NCBI GenBank assembly: GCA_947172415.1
Contig: OX359198.1
Span: forward strand, 6,479,401 to 6,543,400
DNA: 64,000 nt
Direction of reading: 5' to 3'
Source of the DNA: Chondrosia reniformis
Lineage: Eukaryota > Porifera > Demospongiae > Chondrillida > Chondrillidae
The notes beneath the pieces were generated by a model, which saw only the letters and a list, made by a program, of their open reading frames with translations, did not search any database and had not been told where the DNA came from. Of this stretch, positions 10,801 to 25,800 are shown in pieces; position 1 is the stretch's first letter, and every line of letters begins with the position of its first letter. The translations under genes and the position numbers were made by a program.

Positions 10801-13800
10801 GAGGTGACAATGCCTGGTGTAGTCTCTTTCAATTCAAAGGTAATGTCTCCTTCACTAATTTTACGTGGATTGAAGTACACATTCCCATTCATCAGTACAT
10901 TAAAGATATATGTAATCTCAGCTCTATTCAGCCTGGGCTCAAGCATAAAATCAGCCTGCACGAAATTACTTCCTGAGTTTATGTGTACAGTAGCATTGAT
11001 AGCACCCCCAGATGCACTGAAGCCATTCTGCTGATTTCTACTAACCACTCCCCAAATCCAGGAGAAGACAGGGGTGAATACAACTGATATCCTTGCAAGT
11101 ATGACTGAGCGACTTCCTTTAAATGAATATATTACTTTTCCTCCCTTTTCAAGAACTACTGTCACTGAAGAGTCAATTATAATTCGATCATTTACTTTTC
11201 CAACTATATTGCCATTGCCTAAAAATGGAGATGATAAAAGAAATAAAATTACATGTGAGACATTCAGCAATGAATCAAATTATTGCATATAGGTACGTAT
11301 AAATGTATTCACATATCTCTCTATGTTAATTGCATTAGGTAATCCAGTGCAAAGGTTATGTGTCATATAAATAATCACTGGGAGGTATTACACCATAAAA
11401 AGTGACGAAAATCTTATCTTGCTTGAGGGACCAAATTCCTATTAAATGGCAGACTATAGTTATATGGCTGATATGGTGTTAATAAATATATTAAAGTCTG
11501 CAATCACCATGTGCCTCTGTTGTAGCAGTTACAATAACTGGATCACTCTCTATGTCACCAGTAAAGACTGTCACTGAGATAGTGTATTCTGTGTTTGGCC
11601 TTAGTCCACTAAAAACTTGAATTGTTTTGTTAAAACTTAGTTTTACACTTATATTCCTGTTTCCATCAACTGCTGAAAGGGTTATAATATATCCATCTAT
11701 CTTCACATTATCAGGTTGCAACCAAGTGACAATAATTTCAGATAATCCATTTGAAACGCCAATCACATTCCTTGCAACAGGGATTTCTAAACCAAATTTA
11801 CAGATTGAAAGTTTTTATACTTCTAGATTTTCATCTACCTTCCATGACAATATGGATTAAACAATTTAAACGTAAACATACCTGTAGTCACAGTAATTGA
11901 AATAGGATCTCCCTCTCCATCTGGAGTCACTGCCCTTACTGTTACTGTATAGTTTGTGTTTGGCTGTAAGCCTTCTATTTCTGTGCTGTTTTTGTCTCCT
12001 CCAACTATCACAGTCGTGGGACTTCCCCCATCAGTTGGCACAATTGTCACAGTGTAATTTACAATATTATCATCGGGGACCCCTATCCAGGTTACTATCA
12101 CACTTGTTTCTTTAGGTGTAACCTCCGTGACAGAAGGGGCTAATGGATATGAAGAATAATCATAATAATTTAGCAAGCTACCTTCCACTTGCAGCTAGAT
12201 CAACTCACCAACTGGTACAGTTCTCACAATGACATCACTACAGCCTAGGCGATCTCCATCTTTAAAGGCACACACTTTTATGTAATACTCAGTTGAGTTG
12301 CTAAGACCAGAAATGGTGTAGGGACTAGATGAGACAACCTCATTCTCATCAACATCACCAACAAATCTCCACAAAATTTCATATTGTGTCGCACCCTCTA
12401 CCTCACTCCATCTTAAAGTTATAGTTGTAGAACTTACACCTTCAACAGTAACACTTATGAAGGCTACAACGAGAGATAGGCAGCATTATGAATAGCAATA
12501 TGAATACCATCAGTATTTACCCTCACCTGGTTCAGTGGTCACTGCAATTGAAGTAGGATCTCCCTCTCCATCTGGAGTCACTGCCCTTACTGTTACTGTA
12601 TAGTTGGTGTTTGGTTGTAAGCCTTCTATTTCTGTGCTGTTTTTGTCTCCTCCAACTATCACAGTCGTGGGACTTCCCCCATCAGTTGGCACAATTGTCA
12701 CAGTGTAATTTACAATATTATCATCGGGGATCCCTATCCAGGTTACTATCACACTTGTTTCTTTAGGTGTAACCTCCGTGACAGAAGGGGCTAATGGATA
12801 TGAATATTAAGCATAAAAATTTAGCAAGCTACCTTCCACTTGCGGCTAGATCAACTCACCAACTGGTACAGTTCTCACAATGACATCACTACAGCCTAGG
12901 CGATCTCCATCTTTAAAGGCACACACTTTTATGTAATACTCAGTTGAGTTGCTAAGACCAGTAATGGTGTAGGGACTAGATGAGACAACCTCATTCTCAT
13001 CAACATCACCAACAAATCTCCACAAAATTTCATATTGTGTCGCACCCTCTACCTCACTCCATCTTAAAGTTATAGTTGTAGAACTTATGCCTTCAACAGT
13101 AACACTTATAAAGGCTACAACGAGAGATAGGCAGCATTATGAATAGCAATATGAATACCATCAGTATTTACCCTCACCTGGTTCAGTGGTCACTGCAATT
13201 GAAGTAGGATCTCCCTCTCCATCTGGAGTCACTGCCCTTACTGTTACTGTATAGTTGGTGTTTGGCTGTAAGCCTTCTATTTCTGTGCTGTTTTTGTCTC
13301 CTCCAACTATCACAGTCGTGGGACTTCCCCCATCAGTTGGCACAATTGTCACAGTGTAATTTACAATATTATCATCGGGGACCCCTATCCAGGTTACTAT
13401 CACACTTGTTTCTTTAGGTGTAACCTCCGTGACTGAAGGGGCTAATGGATATAAAGAATAAACATAAAAATTTAGCAAGCTACCTTCCACTTGCGGCTAG
13501 ATCAACTCACCAACTGGTACAGTTCTCACAATGACATCACTACAGCCTAGGCGATCTCCATCTTTAAAGGCACACACTTTTATGTAATACTCAGTTGAGT
13601 TGCTAAGACCAGTAATGGTGTAGGGACTAGATGAGACAACCTCATTCTCATCAACATCACCAACAAATCTCCACACAATTTTATATTGTGTCGCACCCTC
13701 TACCTCATTCCATCTTAAAGTTATAGTTGTAGAACTTATGCCTTCAACAGTAACACTTATGAAGGCTACATCGAGAAATAGATAGCATTATGAATAACAA

Positions 13801-16800
13801 TATGAATACCATCAGTATTTACCCTCACCTGGTTCAGTGGTCACTGCAATTGAAGTAGGATCTCCCTCTCCATCTGGAGTCAATGCCCTTACTGTTACTG
13901 TATAGTTTGTGTTTGGCTGTAAGCCTTCTATTTCTGTGCTGTTTTTGTCTCCTCCAACTATCACAGTCGTGGGACTTCCCCCATCAGTTGGCACAATTGT
14001 CACAGTGTAATTTACAATATTATCATCGGGGACCCCTATCCAGGTTACTATCACACTTGTTTCTTTAGGTGTAACCTCCGTGACAGAAGGGGCTAATGGA
14101 TATGAAGAATAAACATAAAAATTTAGCAAGCTACCTTCCACTTGCGGCTAGATCAACTCACCAACTGGTACAGTTCTCACAATGACATCACTACAGCCTA
14201 GGCGATCTCCATCTTTAAAGGCACACACTTTTATGTAATACTCAGTTGAGTTGCTAAGACCAGTAATGGTGTAGGGACTAGATGAGACAACCTCATTCTC
14301 ATCAACATCACCAACAAATCTCCACAAAATTTCATATTGTGTCGCACCCTCTATCTCACTCCATCTTAAAGTTATAGTTGTAGAACTTATGCCTTCAACA
14401 GTAACACTTATGAAGGCTACAACGAGAGATAGGCAGCATTATGAATAGCAATATGAATACCATCAGTATTTACCCTCACCTGGTTCAGTGGTCACTGCAA
14501 TTGAAGTAGGATCTCCCTCTCCATCTGGAGTCACTGCCTTCACAGTTACTGTATAGTTTGTGTTTGGCTGTAAGCCTTCTATTTCTGTGCTGTTTTTGTC
14601 TCCTCCAACTATCACAGTCGTGGGACTTCCCCCATCAGTTGGCACAATTGTCACAGTGTAATTTACAATATTATCATCGGGGACCCCTATCCAGGTTACT
14701 ATCACACTTGTTTCTTTAGGTGTAACCTCCGTGACAGAAGGGGCTAATGGATATGAAGAATAAACATAATAATTTAGTAGCTACTTTCCACTTGCGGCTA
14801 GATCAACTCACCAACTGGTACAGTTCTCACACTGACATCACTACAGCCTAGGCGATCTCCATCTTTAAAGGCACACACTTTTATGTAATACTCAGTTGAG
14901 TTGCTAAGACCAGTAATGGTGTAGGGACTAGATGAGACAACCTCATTCTCATCAACATCACCAACAAATCTCCACAAAATTTCATATTGTGTCGCACCCT
15001 CTACCTCACTCCATCTTAAAGTTATAGTTGTAGAACTTATGCCTTCAACAGTAATACTTATGAAGGCTACATCAAGAAATAGATAGCATTATGAATAACA
15101 ATATGAATACCATCAGTATTTACCCTCACCTGGTTCAGTGGTCACTGAAATTGAAGTAGGATCTCCCTCTCCATCTGGAGTCACTGCCCTTACTGTTACT
15201 GTATAGTTTGTGTTTGGCTGTAAGCCTTCTATTTCTGTGCTGTTTTTGTCTCCTCCAACTATCACAGTCGTGGGACTTCCCCCATCAGTTGGCACAATTG
15301 TCACAGTGTAATTTACAATATTATCATCGGGGACCCCTATCCAGGTTACTATCACACTTGTTTCTTTAGGTGTCACCTCCGTGACTGAAGGGGCTAATGG
15401 ATATGAAGAATAAACATAATAATTTAGTAGCTACTTTCCACTTGCGGCTAGATCAACTCACCAACTGGTACAGTTCTCACACTGACATCACTACAGCCTA
15501 GGCGATCTCCATCTTTAAAGGCACACACTTTTATGTAATACTCAGTTGAGTTGCTAAGACCAATAATGGTGTAGGGACTAGATGAGACAACCTCATTCTC
15601 ATCAACATCACCAACAAATCTCCACAAAATTTCATATTGTGTCGCACCCTCTACCTCACTCCATCTTAAAGTTATAGTTGTAGAACTTATGCCTTCAACA
15701 GTAATACTTATGAAGGCTACATCAAGAAATAGATAGCATTATGAATAACAATATGAATACCATCAGTATTTACCCTCACCTGGTTCAGTGGTCACTGAAA
15801 TTGAAGTAGGATCTCCCTCTCCATCTGGAGTCACTGCCCTTACTGTTACCGTATAGTTTGTGTTTGGCTGTAAGCCTTCTATTTCTGTGCTGTTTTTGTC
15901 TCCTCCAACTATCACAGTCGTGGGACTTCCCCCATCAGTTGGCACAATTGTCACAGTGTAATTTACAATATTATCATCGGGGACCCTCATCCAGGTTACT
16001 ATCACACTTGTTTCTTTAGGTGTAACCTCCGTGACAGAAGGGGCTAATGGATATGAAGAATAAACATAATAATTTAGTAGCTACTTTCCACTTGCGGCTA
16101 GATCAACTCACCAACTGGTACAGTTCTCACAATGACATCACTACAGCCTAGGCGATCTCCATCTTTAAAGGCACACACTTTTATGTAATACTCAGTTGAG
16201 TTGCTAAGACCAGTAATGGTGTAGGGACTAGATGAGACAACCTCATTCTCATCAACATCACCAACAAATCTCCACACAATTTTATATTGCGTCGCACCCT
16301 CTACCTCACTCCATCTTAAAGTTATAGTTGTAGAACTTATGCCTTCAACAGTAACACTTATGAAGGCTACATCGAGAAATAGATAGCATTATGAATAACA
16401 ATATGAATACCATCAGTATTTACCCTCACCTGGTTCAGTGATCACTGCAATTGAAGTAGGATCTCCCTCTCCATCTGGAGTCACTGCCCTTACTGTTACT
16501 GTATAGTTGGTGTTTGGCTGTAAGCCTTCTATTTCTGTGCTGTTTTTGTCTCCTCCAACTATCACAGTCGTGGGACTTCCCCCATCAGTTGGCACAATTG
16601 TCACAGTGTAATTTACAATATTATCATCGGGGACCCCTATCCAGGTTACTATCACACTTGTTTCTTTAGGTGTAACCTCCGTGACAGAAGGGGCTAATGG
16701 ATATGAAGAATAAACATAAAAATTTAGCAAGCTACCTTCCACTTGCGGCTAGATCAACTCACCAACTGGTACAGTTCTCACAATGACATCACTACAGCCT

Positions 16801-19800
16801 AGGCGATCTCCATCTTTAAAGGCACACACTTTTATGTAATACTCAGTTGAGTTGCTAAGACCAGTAATGGTGTAGGGACTAGATGAGACAACCTCATTCT
16901 CATCAACATCACCAACAAATCTCCACAAAATTTCATATTGTGTCGCACCCTCTACCTCACTCCATCTTAAAGTTATAGTTGTAGAACTTATGCCTTCAAC
17001 AGTAACACTTATGAAGGCTACATCGAGAAATAGATAGCATTATGAATAACAATATGAATACCATCAGTATTTACCCTCACCTGGTTCAGTGGTCACTGCA
17101 ATTGAAGTAGGATCTCCCTCTCCATCTGGAGTCACTGCCCTTACTGTTACTGTATAGTTTGTGTTTGGCTGTAAGCCTTCTATTTCTGTGCTGTTTTTGT
17201 CTCCTCCAACTATCACAGTCGTGGGACTTCCCCCATCAGTTGGCACAATTGTCACAGTGTAATTTACAATATTATCATCGGGGACCCCTATCCAGGTTAC
17301 TATCACACTTGTTTCTTTAGGTGTAACCTCCGTGGCAGAAGGGGCTAATGGATATGAAGAATAAACATAATAATTTAGTAGCTACTTTCCACTTGCGGCT
17401 AGATCAACTCACCAACTGGTACAGTTCTCACAATGACATCACTACAGCCTAGGCGATCTCCATCTTTAAAGGCACACACTTTTATGTAATACTCAGTTGA
17501 GTTGCTAAGACCAGTAATGGTGTAGGGACTAGATGAGACAACCTCATTCTCATCAACATCACCAACAAATCTCCACACAATTTTATATTGTGTCGCACCC
17601 TCTACCTCACTCCATCTTAAAGTTATAGTTGTAGAACTTATGCCTTCAACAGTAACACTTATGAAGGCTACATCGAGAAATAGATAGCATTATGAATAAC
17701 AATATGAATACCATCAGTATTTACCCTCACCTGGTTCAGTGGTCACTGAAATTGAAGTAGGATCTCCCTCTCCATCTGGAGTCACTGCCCTTACTGTTAC
17801 TGTATAGTTTGTGTTTGGCTGTAAGCCTTCTATTTCTGTGCTGTTTTTGTCTCCTCCAACTATCACAGTCGTGGGACTTCCCCCATCAGTTGGCACAATT
17901 GTCACAGTGTAATTTACAATATTATCATCGGGGACCCCTATCCAGGTTACTATCACACTTGTTTCTTTAGGTGTAACCTCCGTGACAGAAGGGGCTAATG
18001 GATATGAAGAATAAACATAAAAATTTAGCAAGCTACCTTCCACTTGCGGCTAGATCAACTCACCAACTGGTACAGTTCTCACAATGACATCACTACAGCC
18101 TAGGCGATCTCCATCTTTAAAGGCACACACTTTTATGTAATACTCAGTTGAGTTGCTAAGACCAGTAATGGTGTAGGGACTAGATGAGACAACCTCATTC
18201 TCATCAACATCACCAACAAATCTCCACAAAATTTCATATTGTGTCGCACCCTCTACCTCACTCCATCTTAAAGTTATAGTTGTAGAACTTATGCTTTCAA
18301 CAGTAATACTTATGAAGGCTACATCAAGAAATAGATAGCATTATGAATAACAATATGAATACCATCAGTATTTACCCTCACCTGGTTCAGTGGTCACTGC
18401 AATTGAAGTAGGATCTCCCTCTCCATCTGGAGTCACTGCCCTTACTGTTACTGTATAGTTTGTGTTTGGCTGTAAGCCTTCTATTTCTGTGCTGTTTTTG
18501 TCTCCTCCAACTATCACAGTCGTGGGACTTCCCCCATCAGTTGGCACAATTGTCACAGTGTAATTTACAATATTATCATCGGGGACCCCTATCCAGGTTG
18601 CTATCACACTTGTTTCTTTAGGTGTAACCTCCGTGACTGAAGGGGCTAATGGATATGAAGAATAAACATAATAATTTAGTAGCTACTTTCCACTTGCGGC
18701 TAGATCAACTCACCAACTGGTACAGTTCTCACAATGACATCACTACAGCCTAGGCGATCTCCATCTTTAAAGGCACACACTTTTATGTAATACTCAGTTG
18801 AGTTGCTAAGACCAGTAATGGTGTAGGGACTAGATGAGACAACCTCATTCTCATCAACATCACCAACAAATCTCCACAAAATTTCATATTGTGTCGCACC
18901 CTCTACCTCACTCCATCTTAAAGTTATAGTTGTAGAACTTATGCCTTCAACAGTAATACTTATGAAGGCTACATCGAGAAATAGATAGCATTATGAATAA
19001 CAATATGAATACCATCAGTATTTACCCTCACCTGGTTCAGTGGTCACTGCAATTGAAGTAGGATCTCCCTCTCCATCTGGAGTCACTGCCCTTACTGTTA
19101 CTGTATAGTTGGTGTTTGGCTGTAAGCCTTCTATTTCTGTGCTGTTTTTGTCTCCTCCAACTATCACAGTCGTGGGACTTCCCCCATCAGTTGGCACAAT
19201 TGTCACAGTGTAATTTACAATATTATCATCGGGGACCCCTATCCAGGTTACTATCACACTTGTTTCTTTAGGTGTAACCTCCGTGACTGAAGGGGCTAAT
19301 GGATATGAAGAATAAACATAAAAATTTAGCAAGCTACCTTCCACTTGCGGCTAGATCAACTCACCAACTGGTACAGTTCTCACAATGACATCACTACAGC
19401 CTAGGCGATCTCCATCTTTAAAGGCACACACTTTTATGTAATACTCAGTTGAGTTGCTAAGACCAGTAATGGTGTAGGGACTAGATGAGACAACCTCATT
19501 CTCATCAACATCACCAACAAATCTCCACAAAATTTCATATTGTGTCGCACCCTCTACCTCACTCCATCTTAAAGTTATAGTTGTAGAACTTATGCTTTCA
19601 ACAGTAATACTTATGAAGGCTACATCAAGAAATAGATAGCATTATGAATAACAATATGAATACCATCAGTATTTACCCTCACCTGGTTCAGTGGTCACTG
19701 CAATTGAAGTAGGATCTCCCTCTCCATCTGGAGTCACTGCCCTTACTGTTACTGTATAGTTTGTGTTTGGCTGTAAGCCTTCTATTTCTGTGCTGTTTTT

Positions 19801-22800
19801 GTCTCCTCCAACTATCACAGTCGTGGGACTTCCCCCATCAGTTGGCACAATTGTCACAGTGTAATTTACAATATTATCATCGGGGACCCCTATCCAGGTT
19901 ACTATCACACTTGTTTCTTTAGGTGTAACCTCCGTGGCAGAAGGGGCTAATGGATATGAAGAATAAACATAATAATTTAGTAGCTACTTTCCACTTGCGG
20001 CTAGATCAACTCACCAACTGGTACAGTTCTCACAATGACATCACTACAGCCTAGGCGATCTCCATCTTTAAAGGCACACACTTTTATGTAATACTCAGTT
20101 GAGTTGCTAAGACCAGTAATGGTGTAGGGACTAGATGAGACAACCTCATTCTCATCAACATCACCAACAAATCTCCACACAATTTTATATTGTGTCGCAC
20201 CCTCTACCTCACTCCATCTTAAAGTTATAGTTGTAGAACTTATGCCTTCAACAGTAACACTTATGAAGGCTACATGGAGAAATAGATAGCATTATGAATA
20301 ACAATATGAATACCATCAGTATTTACCCTCACCTGGTTCAGTGGTCACTGCAATTGAAGTAGGATCTCCCTCTCCATCTGGAGTCACTGCCCTTACTGTT
20401 ACTGTATAGTTGGTGTTTGGCTGTAAGCCTTCTATTTCTGTGCTGTTTTTGTCTCCTCCAACTATCACAGTCGTGGGACTTCCCCCATCAGTTGGCACAA
20501 TTGTCACAGTGTAATTTACAATATTATCATCGGGGACCCCTATCCAGGTTACTATCACACTTGTTTCTTTAGGTGTAACCTCCGTGACAGAAGGGGCTAA
20601 TGGATATGAAGAATAAACATAATAATTTAGCAAGCTACCTTCCACTTGCGGCTAGATCAGCTCACCAACTGGAACAGTTCTCACAATGACATCACTACAG
20701 CCTAGGCGATCTCCATCTTTAAAGGCACACACTTTTATGTAATACTCAGTTGAGTTGCTAAGACCAGTAATGGTGTAGGGACTAGATGAGACAACCTCAT
20801 TCTCATCAACATCACCAACAAATCTCCACAAAATTTCATATTGTGTCGCACCCTCTACCTCACTCCATCTTAAAGTTATAGTTGTAGAACTTATGCCTTC
20901 AACAGTAACACTTATGAAGGCTACAACGAGAGATAGGCAGCATTATGAATAGCAATATGAATACCATCAGTATTTACCCTCACCTGGTTCAGTGGTCACT
21001 GCAATTGAAGTAGGATCTCCCTCTCCATCTGGAGTCACTGCCTTCACAGTTACTGTATAGTTTGTGTTTGGCTGTAAGCCTTCTATTTCTGTGCTGTTTT
21101 TGTCTCCTCCAACTATCACAGTCGTGGGACTTCCCCCATCAGTTGGCACAATTGTCACAGTGTAATTTACAATATTATCATCGGGGACCCCTATCCAGGT
21201 TACTATCACACTTGTTTCTTTAGGTGTAACCTCCGTGACAGAAGGGGCTAATGGATATGAAGAATAAACATAATAATTTAGCAAGCTACCTTCCACTTGC
21301 GGCTAGATCAGCTCACCAACTGGAACAGTTCTCACAATGACATCACTACAGCCTAGGCGATCTCCATCTTTAAAGGCACACACTTTTATGTAATACTCAG
21401 TTGAGTTGCTAAGACCAGTAATGGTGTAGGGACTAGATGAGACAACCTCATTCTCATCAACATCACCAACAAATCTCCACAAAATTTCATATTGTGTCGC
21501 ACCCTCTACCTCACTCCATCTTAAAGTTATAGTTGTAGAACTTATGCCTTCAACAGTAACACTTATGAAGGCTACAACGAGAGATAGGCAGCATTATGAA
21601 TAGCAATATGAATACCATCAGTATTTACCCTCACCTGGTTCAGTGGTCACTGCAATTGAAGTAGGATCTCCCTCTCCATCTGGAGTCACTGCCTTCACAG
21701 TTACTGTATAGTTTGTGTTTGGCTGTAAGCCTTCTATTTCTGTGCTGTTTTTGTCTCCTCCAACTATCACAGTCGTGGGACTTCCCCCATCAGTTGGCAC
21801 AATTGTCACAGTGTAATTTACAATATTATCATCGGGGACCCCTATCCAGGTTACTATCACACTTGTTTCTTTAGGTGTAACCTCCGTGACAGAAGGGGCT
21901 AATGGATATGAAGAATAAACATAAAAATTTAGCAAGCTACCTTCCACTTGCGGCTAGATCAACTCACCAACTGGTACAGTTCTCACAATGACATCACTAC
22001 AGCCTAGGCGATCTCCATCTTTAAAGGCACACACTTTTATGTAATACTCAGTTGAGTTGCTAAGACCAGTAATGGTGTAGGGACTAGATGAGACAACCTC
22101 ATTCTCATCAACATCACCAACAAATCTCCACACAATTTTATATTGTGTCGCACCCTCTACCTCACTCCATCTTAAAGTTATAGTTGTAGAACTTATGCCT
22201 TCAACAGTAACACTTATGAAGGCTACATGGAGAAATAGATAGCATTATGAATAACAATATGAATACCATCAGTATTTACCCTCACCTGGTTCAGTGGTCA
22301 CTGCAATTGAAGTAGGATCTCCCTCTCCATCTGGAGTCACTGCCCTTACTGTTACTGTATAGTTGGTGTTTGGCTGTAAGCCTTCTATTTCTGTGCTGTT
22401 TTTGTCTCCTCCAACTATCACAGTCGTGGGACTTCCCCCATCAGTTGGCACAATTGTCACAGTGTAATTTACAATATTATCATCGGGGACCCCTATCCAG
22501 GTTACTATCACACTTGTTTCTTTAGGTGTAACCTCCGTGACAGAAGGGGCTAATGGATATGAAGAATAAACATAATAATTTAGCAAGCTACCTTCCACTT
22601 GCGGCTAGATCAGCTCACCAACTGGAACAGTTCTCACAATGACATCACTACAGCCTAGGCGATCTCCATCTTTAAAGGCACACACTTTTATGTAATACTC
22701 AGTTGAGTTGCTAAGACCAGTAATGGTGTAGGGACTAGATGAGACAACCTCATTCTCATCAACATCACCAACAAATCTCCACAAAATTTCATATTGTGTC

Positions 22801-25800
22801 GCACCCTCTACCTCACTCCATCTTAAAGTTATAGTTGTAGAACTTATGCCTTCAACAGTAACACTTATGAAGGCTACAACGAGAGATAGGCAGCATTATG
22901 AATAGCAATATGAATACCATCAGTATTTACCCTCACCTGGTTCAGTGGTCACTGCAATTGAAGTAGGATCTCCCTCTCCATCTGGAGTCACTGCCTTCAC
23001 AGTTACTGTATAGTTGGTGTTTGGCTGTAAGCCTTCTATTTCTGTGCTGTTTTTGTCTCCTCCAACTATCACAGTCGTGGGACTTCCCCCATCAGTTGGC
23101 ACAATTGTCACAGTGTAATTTACAATATTATCATCGGGGACCCCTATCCAGGTTACTATCACACTTGTTTCTTTAGGTGTAACCTCCGTGACAGAAGGGG
23201 CTAATGGATATGAAGAATAAACATAAAAATTTAGCAAGCTACCTTCCACTTGCGGCTAGATCAACTCACCAACTGGTACAGTTCTCACAATGACATCACT
23301 ACAGCCTAGGCGATCTCCATCTTTAAAGGCACACACTTTTATGTAATACTCAGTTGAGTTGCTAAGACCAGTAATGGTGTAGGGACTAGATGAGACAACC
23401 TCATTCTCATCAACATCACCAACAAATCTCCACACAATTTTATATTGTGTCGCACCCTCTACCTCACTCCATCTTAAAGTTATAGTTGTAGAACTTATGC
23501 CTTCAACAGTAACACTTATGAAGGCTACATCGAGAAATAGATAGCATTATGAATAACAATATGAATACCATCAGTATTTACCCTCACCTGGTTCAGTGGT
23601 CACTGCAATTGAAGTAGGATCTCCCTCTCCATCTGGAGTCACTGCCCTTACTGTTACTGTATAGTTGGTGTTTGGCTGTAAGCCTTCTATTTCTGTGCTG
23701 TTTTTGTCTCCTCCAACTATCACAGTCGTGGGACTTCCCCCATCAGTTGGCACAATTGTCACAGTGTAATTTACAATATTATCATCGGGGACCCCTATCC
23801 AGGTTACTATCACACTTGTTTCTTTAGGTGTAACCTCCGTGACTGAAGGGGCTAATGGATATGAAGAATAAACATAATAATTTAGTAGCTACTTTCCACT
23901 TGCGGCTAGATCAACTCACCAACTGGTACAGTTCTCACACTGACATCACTACAGCCTAGGCGATCTCCATCTTTAAAGGCACACACTTTTATGTAATACT
24001 CAGTTGAGTTGTTAAGACCAGTAATGGTGTAGGGACTAGATGAGACAACCTCATTCTCATCAACATCACCAACAAATCTCCACACAATTTTATATTGTGT
24101 CGCACCCTCTACCTCACTCCATCTTAAAGTTATAGTTGTAGAACTTATGCCTTCAACAGTAACACTTATGAAGGCTACATGGAGAAATAGATAGCATTAT
24201 GAATAACAATATGAATACCATCAGTATTTACCCTCACCTGGTTCAGTGGTCACTGCAATTGAAGTAGGATCTCCCTCTCCATCTGGAGTCACTGCCCTTA
24301 CTGTTACTGTATAGTTGGTGTTTGGCTGTAAGCCTTCTATTTCTGTGCTGTTTTTGTCTCCTCCAACTATCACAGTCGTGGGACTTCCCCCATCAGTTGG
24401 CACAATTGTCACAGTGTAATTTACAATATTATCATCGGGGACCCCTATCCAGGTTACTATCACACTTGTTTCTTTAGGTGTAACCTCCGTGACAGAAGGG
24501 GCTAATGGATATGAAGAATAAACATAAAAATTTAGCAAGCTACCTTCCACTTGCGGCTAGATCAACTCACCAACTGGTACAGTTCTCACAATGACATCAC
24601 TACAGCCTAGGCGATCTCCATCTTTAAAGGCACACACTTTTATGTAATACTCAGTTGAGTTGCTAAGACCAGTAATGGTGTAGGGACTAGATGAGACAAC
24701 CTCATTCTCATCAACATCACCAACAAATCTCCACAAAATTTCATATTGTGTCGCACCCTCTATCTCACTCCATCTTAAAGTTATAGTTGTAGAACTTATG
24801 CCTTCAACAGTAACACTTATGAAGGCTACAACGAGAGATAGGCAGCATTATGAATAGCAATATGAATACCATCAGTATTTACCCTCACCTGGTTCAGTGG
24901 TCACTGCAATTGAAGTAGGATCTCCCTCTCCATCTGGAGTCACTGCCCTTACTGTTACTGTATAGTTTGTGTTTGGCTGTAAGCCTTCTATTTCTGTGCT
25001 GTTTTTGTCTCCTCCAACTATTACAGTCGTGGGACTTCCCCCATCAGTTGGCACAATTGTCACAGTGTAATTTACAATATTATCATCGGGGACCCCTATC
25101 CAGGTTACTATCACACTTGTTTCTTTAGGTGTAACCTCCGTGACAGAAGGAGCTAATGGATATGAAGAATAAACATAAAAATTTAGCAAGCTACCTTCCA
25201 CTTGCGGCTAGATCAACTCACCAACTGGTACAGTTCTCACAATGACATCACTACAGCCTAGGCGATCTCCATCTTTAAAGGCACACACTTTTATGTAATA
25301 CTCAGTTGAGTTGCTAAGACCAGTAATGGTGTAGGGACTAGATGAGACAACCTCATTCTCATCAACATCACCAACAAATCTCCACACAATTTTATATTGT
25401 GTCGCACCCTCTACCTCACTCCATCTTAAAGTTATAGTTGTAGAACTTATGCCTTCAACAGTAACACTTATGAAGGCTACATGGAGAAATAGATAGCATT
25501 ATGAATAACAATATGAATACCATCAGTATTTACCCTCACCTGGTTCAGTGGTCACTGCAATTGAAGTAGGATCTCCCTCTCCATCTGGAGTCACTGCCCT
25601 TACTGTTACTGTATAGTTGGTGTTTGGCTGTAAGCCTTCTATTTCTGTGCTGTTTTTGTCTCCTCCAACTATCACAGTCGTGGGACTTCCCCCATCAGTT
25701 GGCACAATTGTCACAGTGTAATTTACAATATTATCATCGGGGACCCCTATCCAGGTTACTATCACACTTGTTTCTTTAGGTGTAACCTCCGTGACAGAAG

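Noticed and set aside
13812-14141. Separate small genes starting with MEGSLLN before each A domain
   Set aside because: That leader is intron sequence translated in frame by chance; the acceptor AG at the start of APSVTEV and phase 1 continuity show these are exons of one gene.
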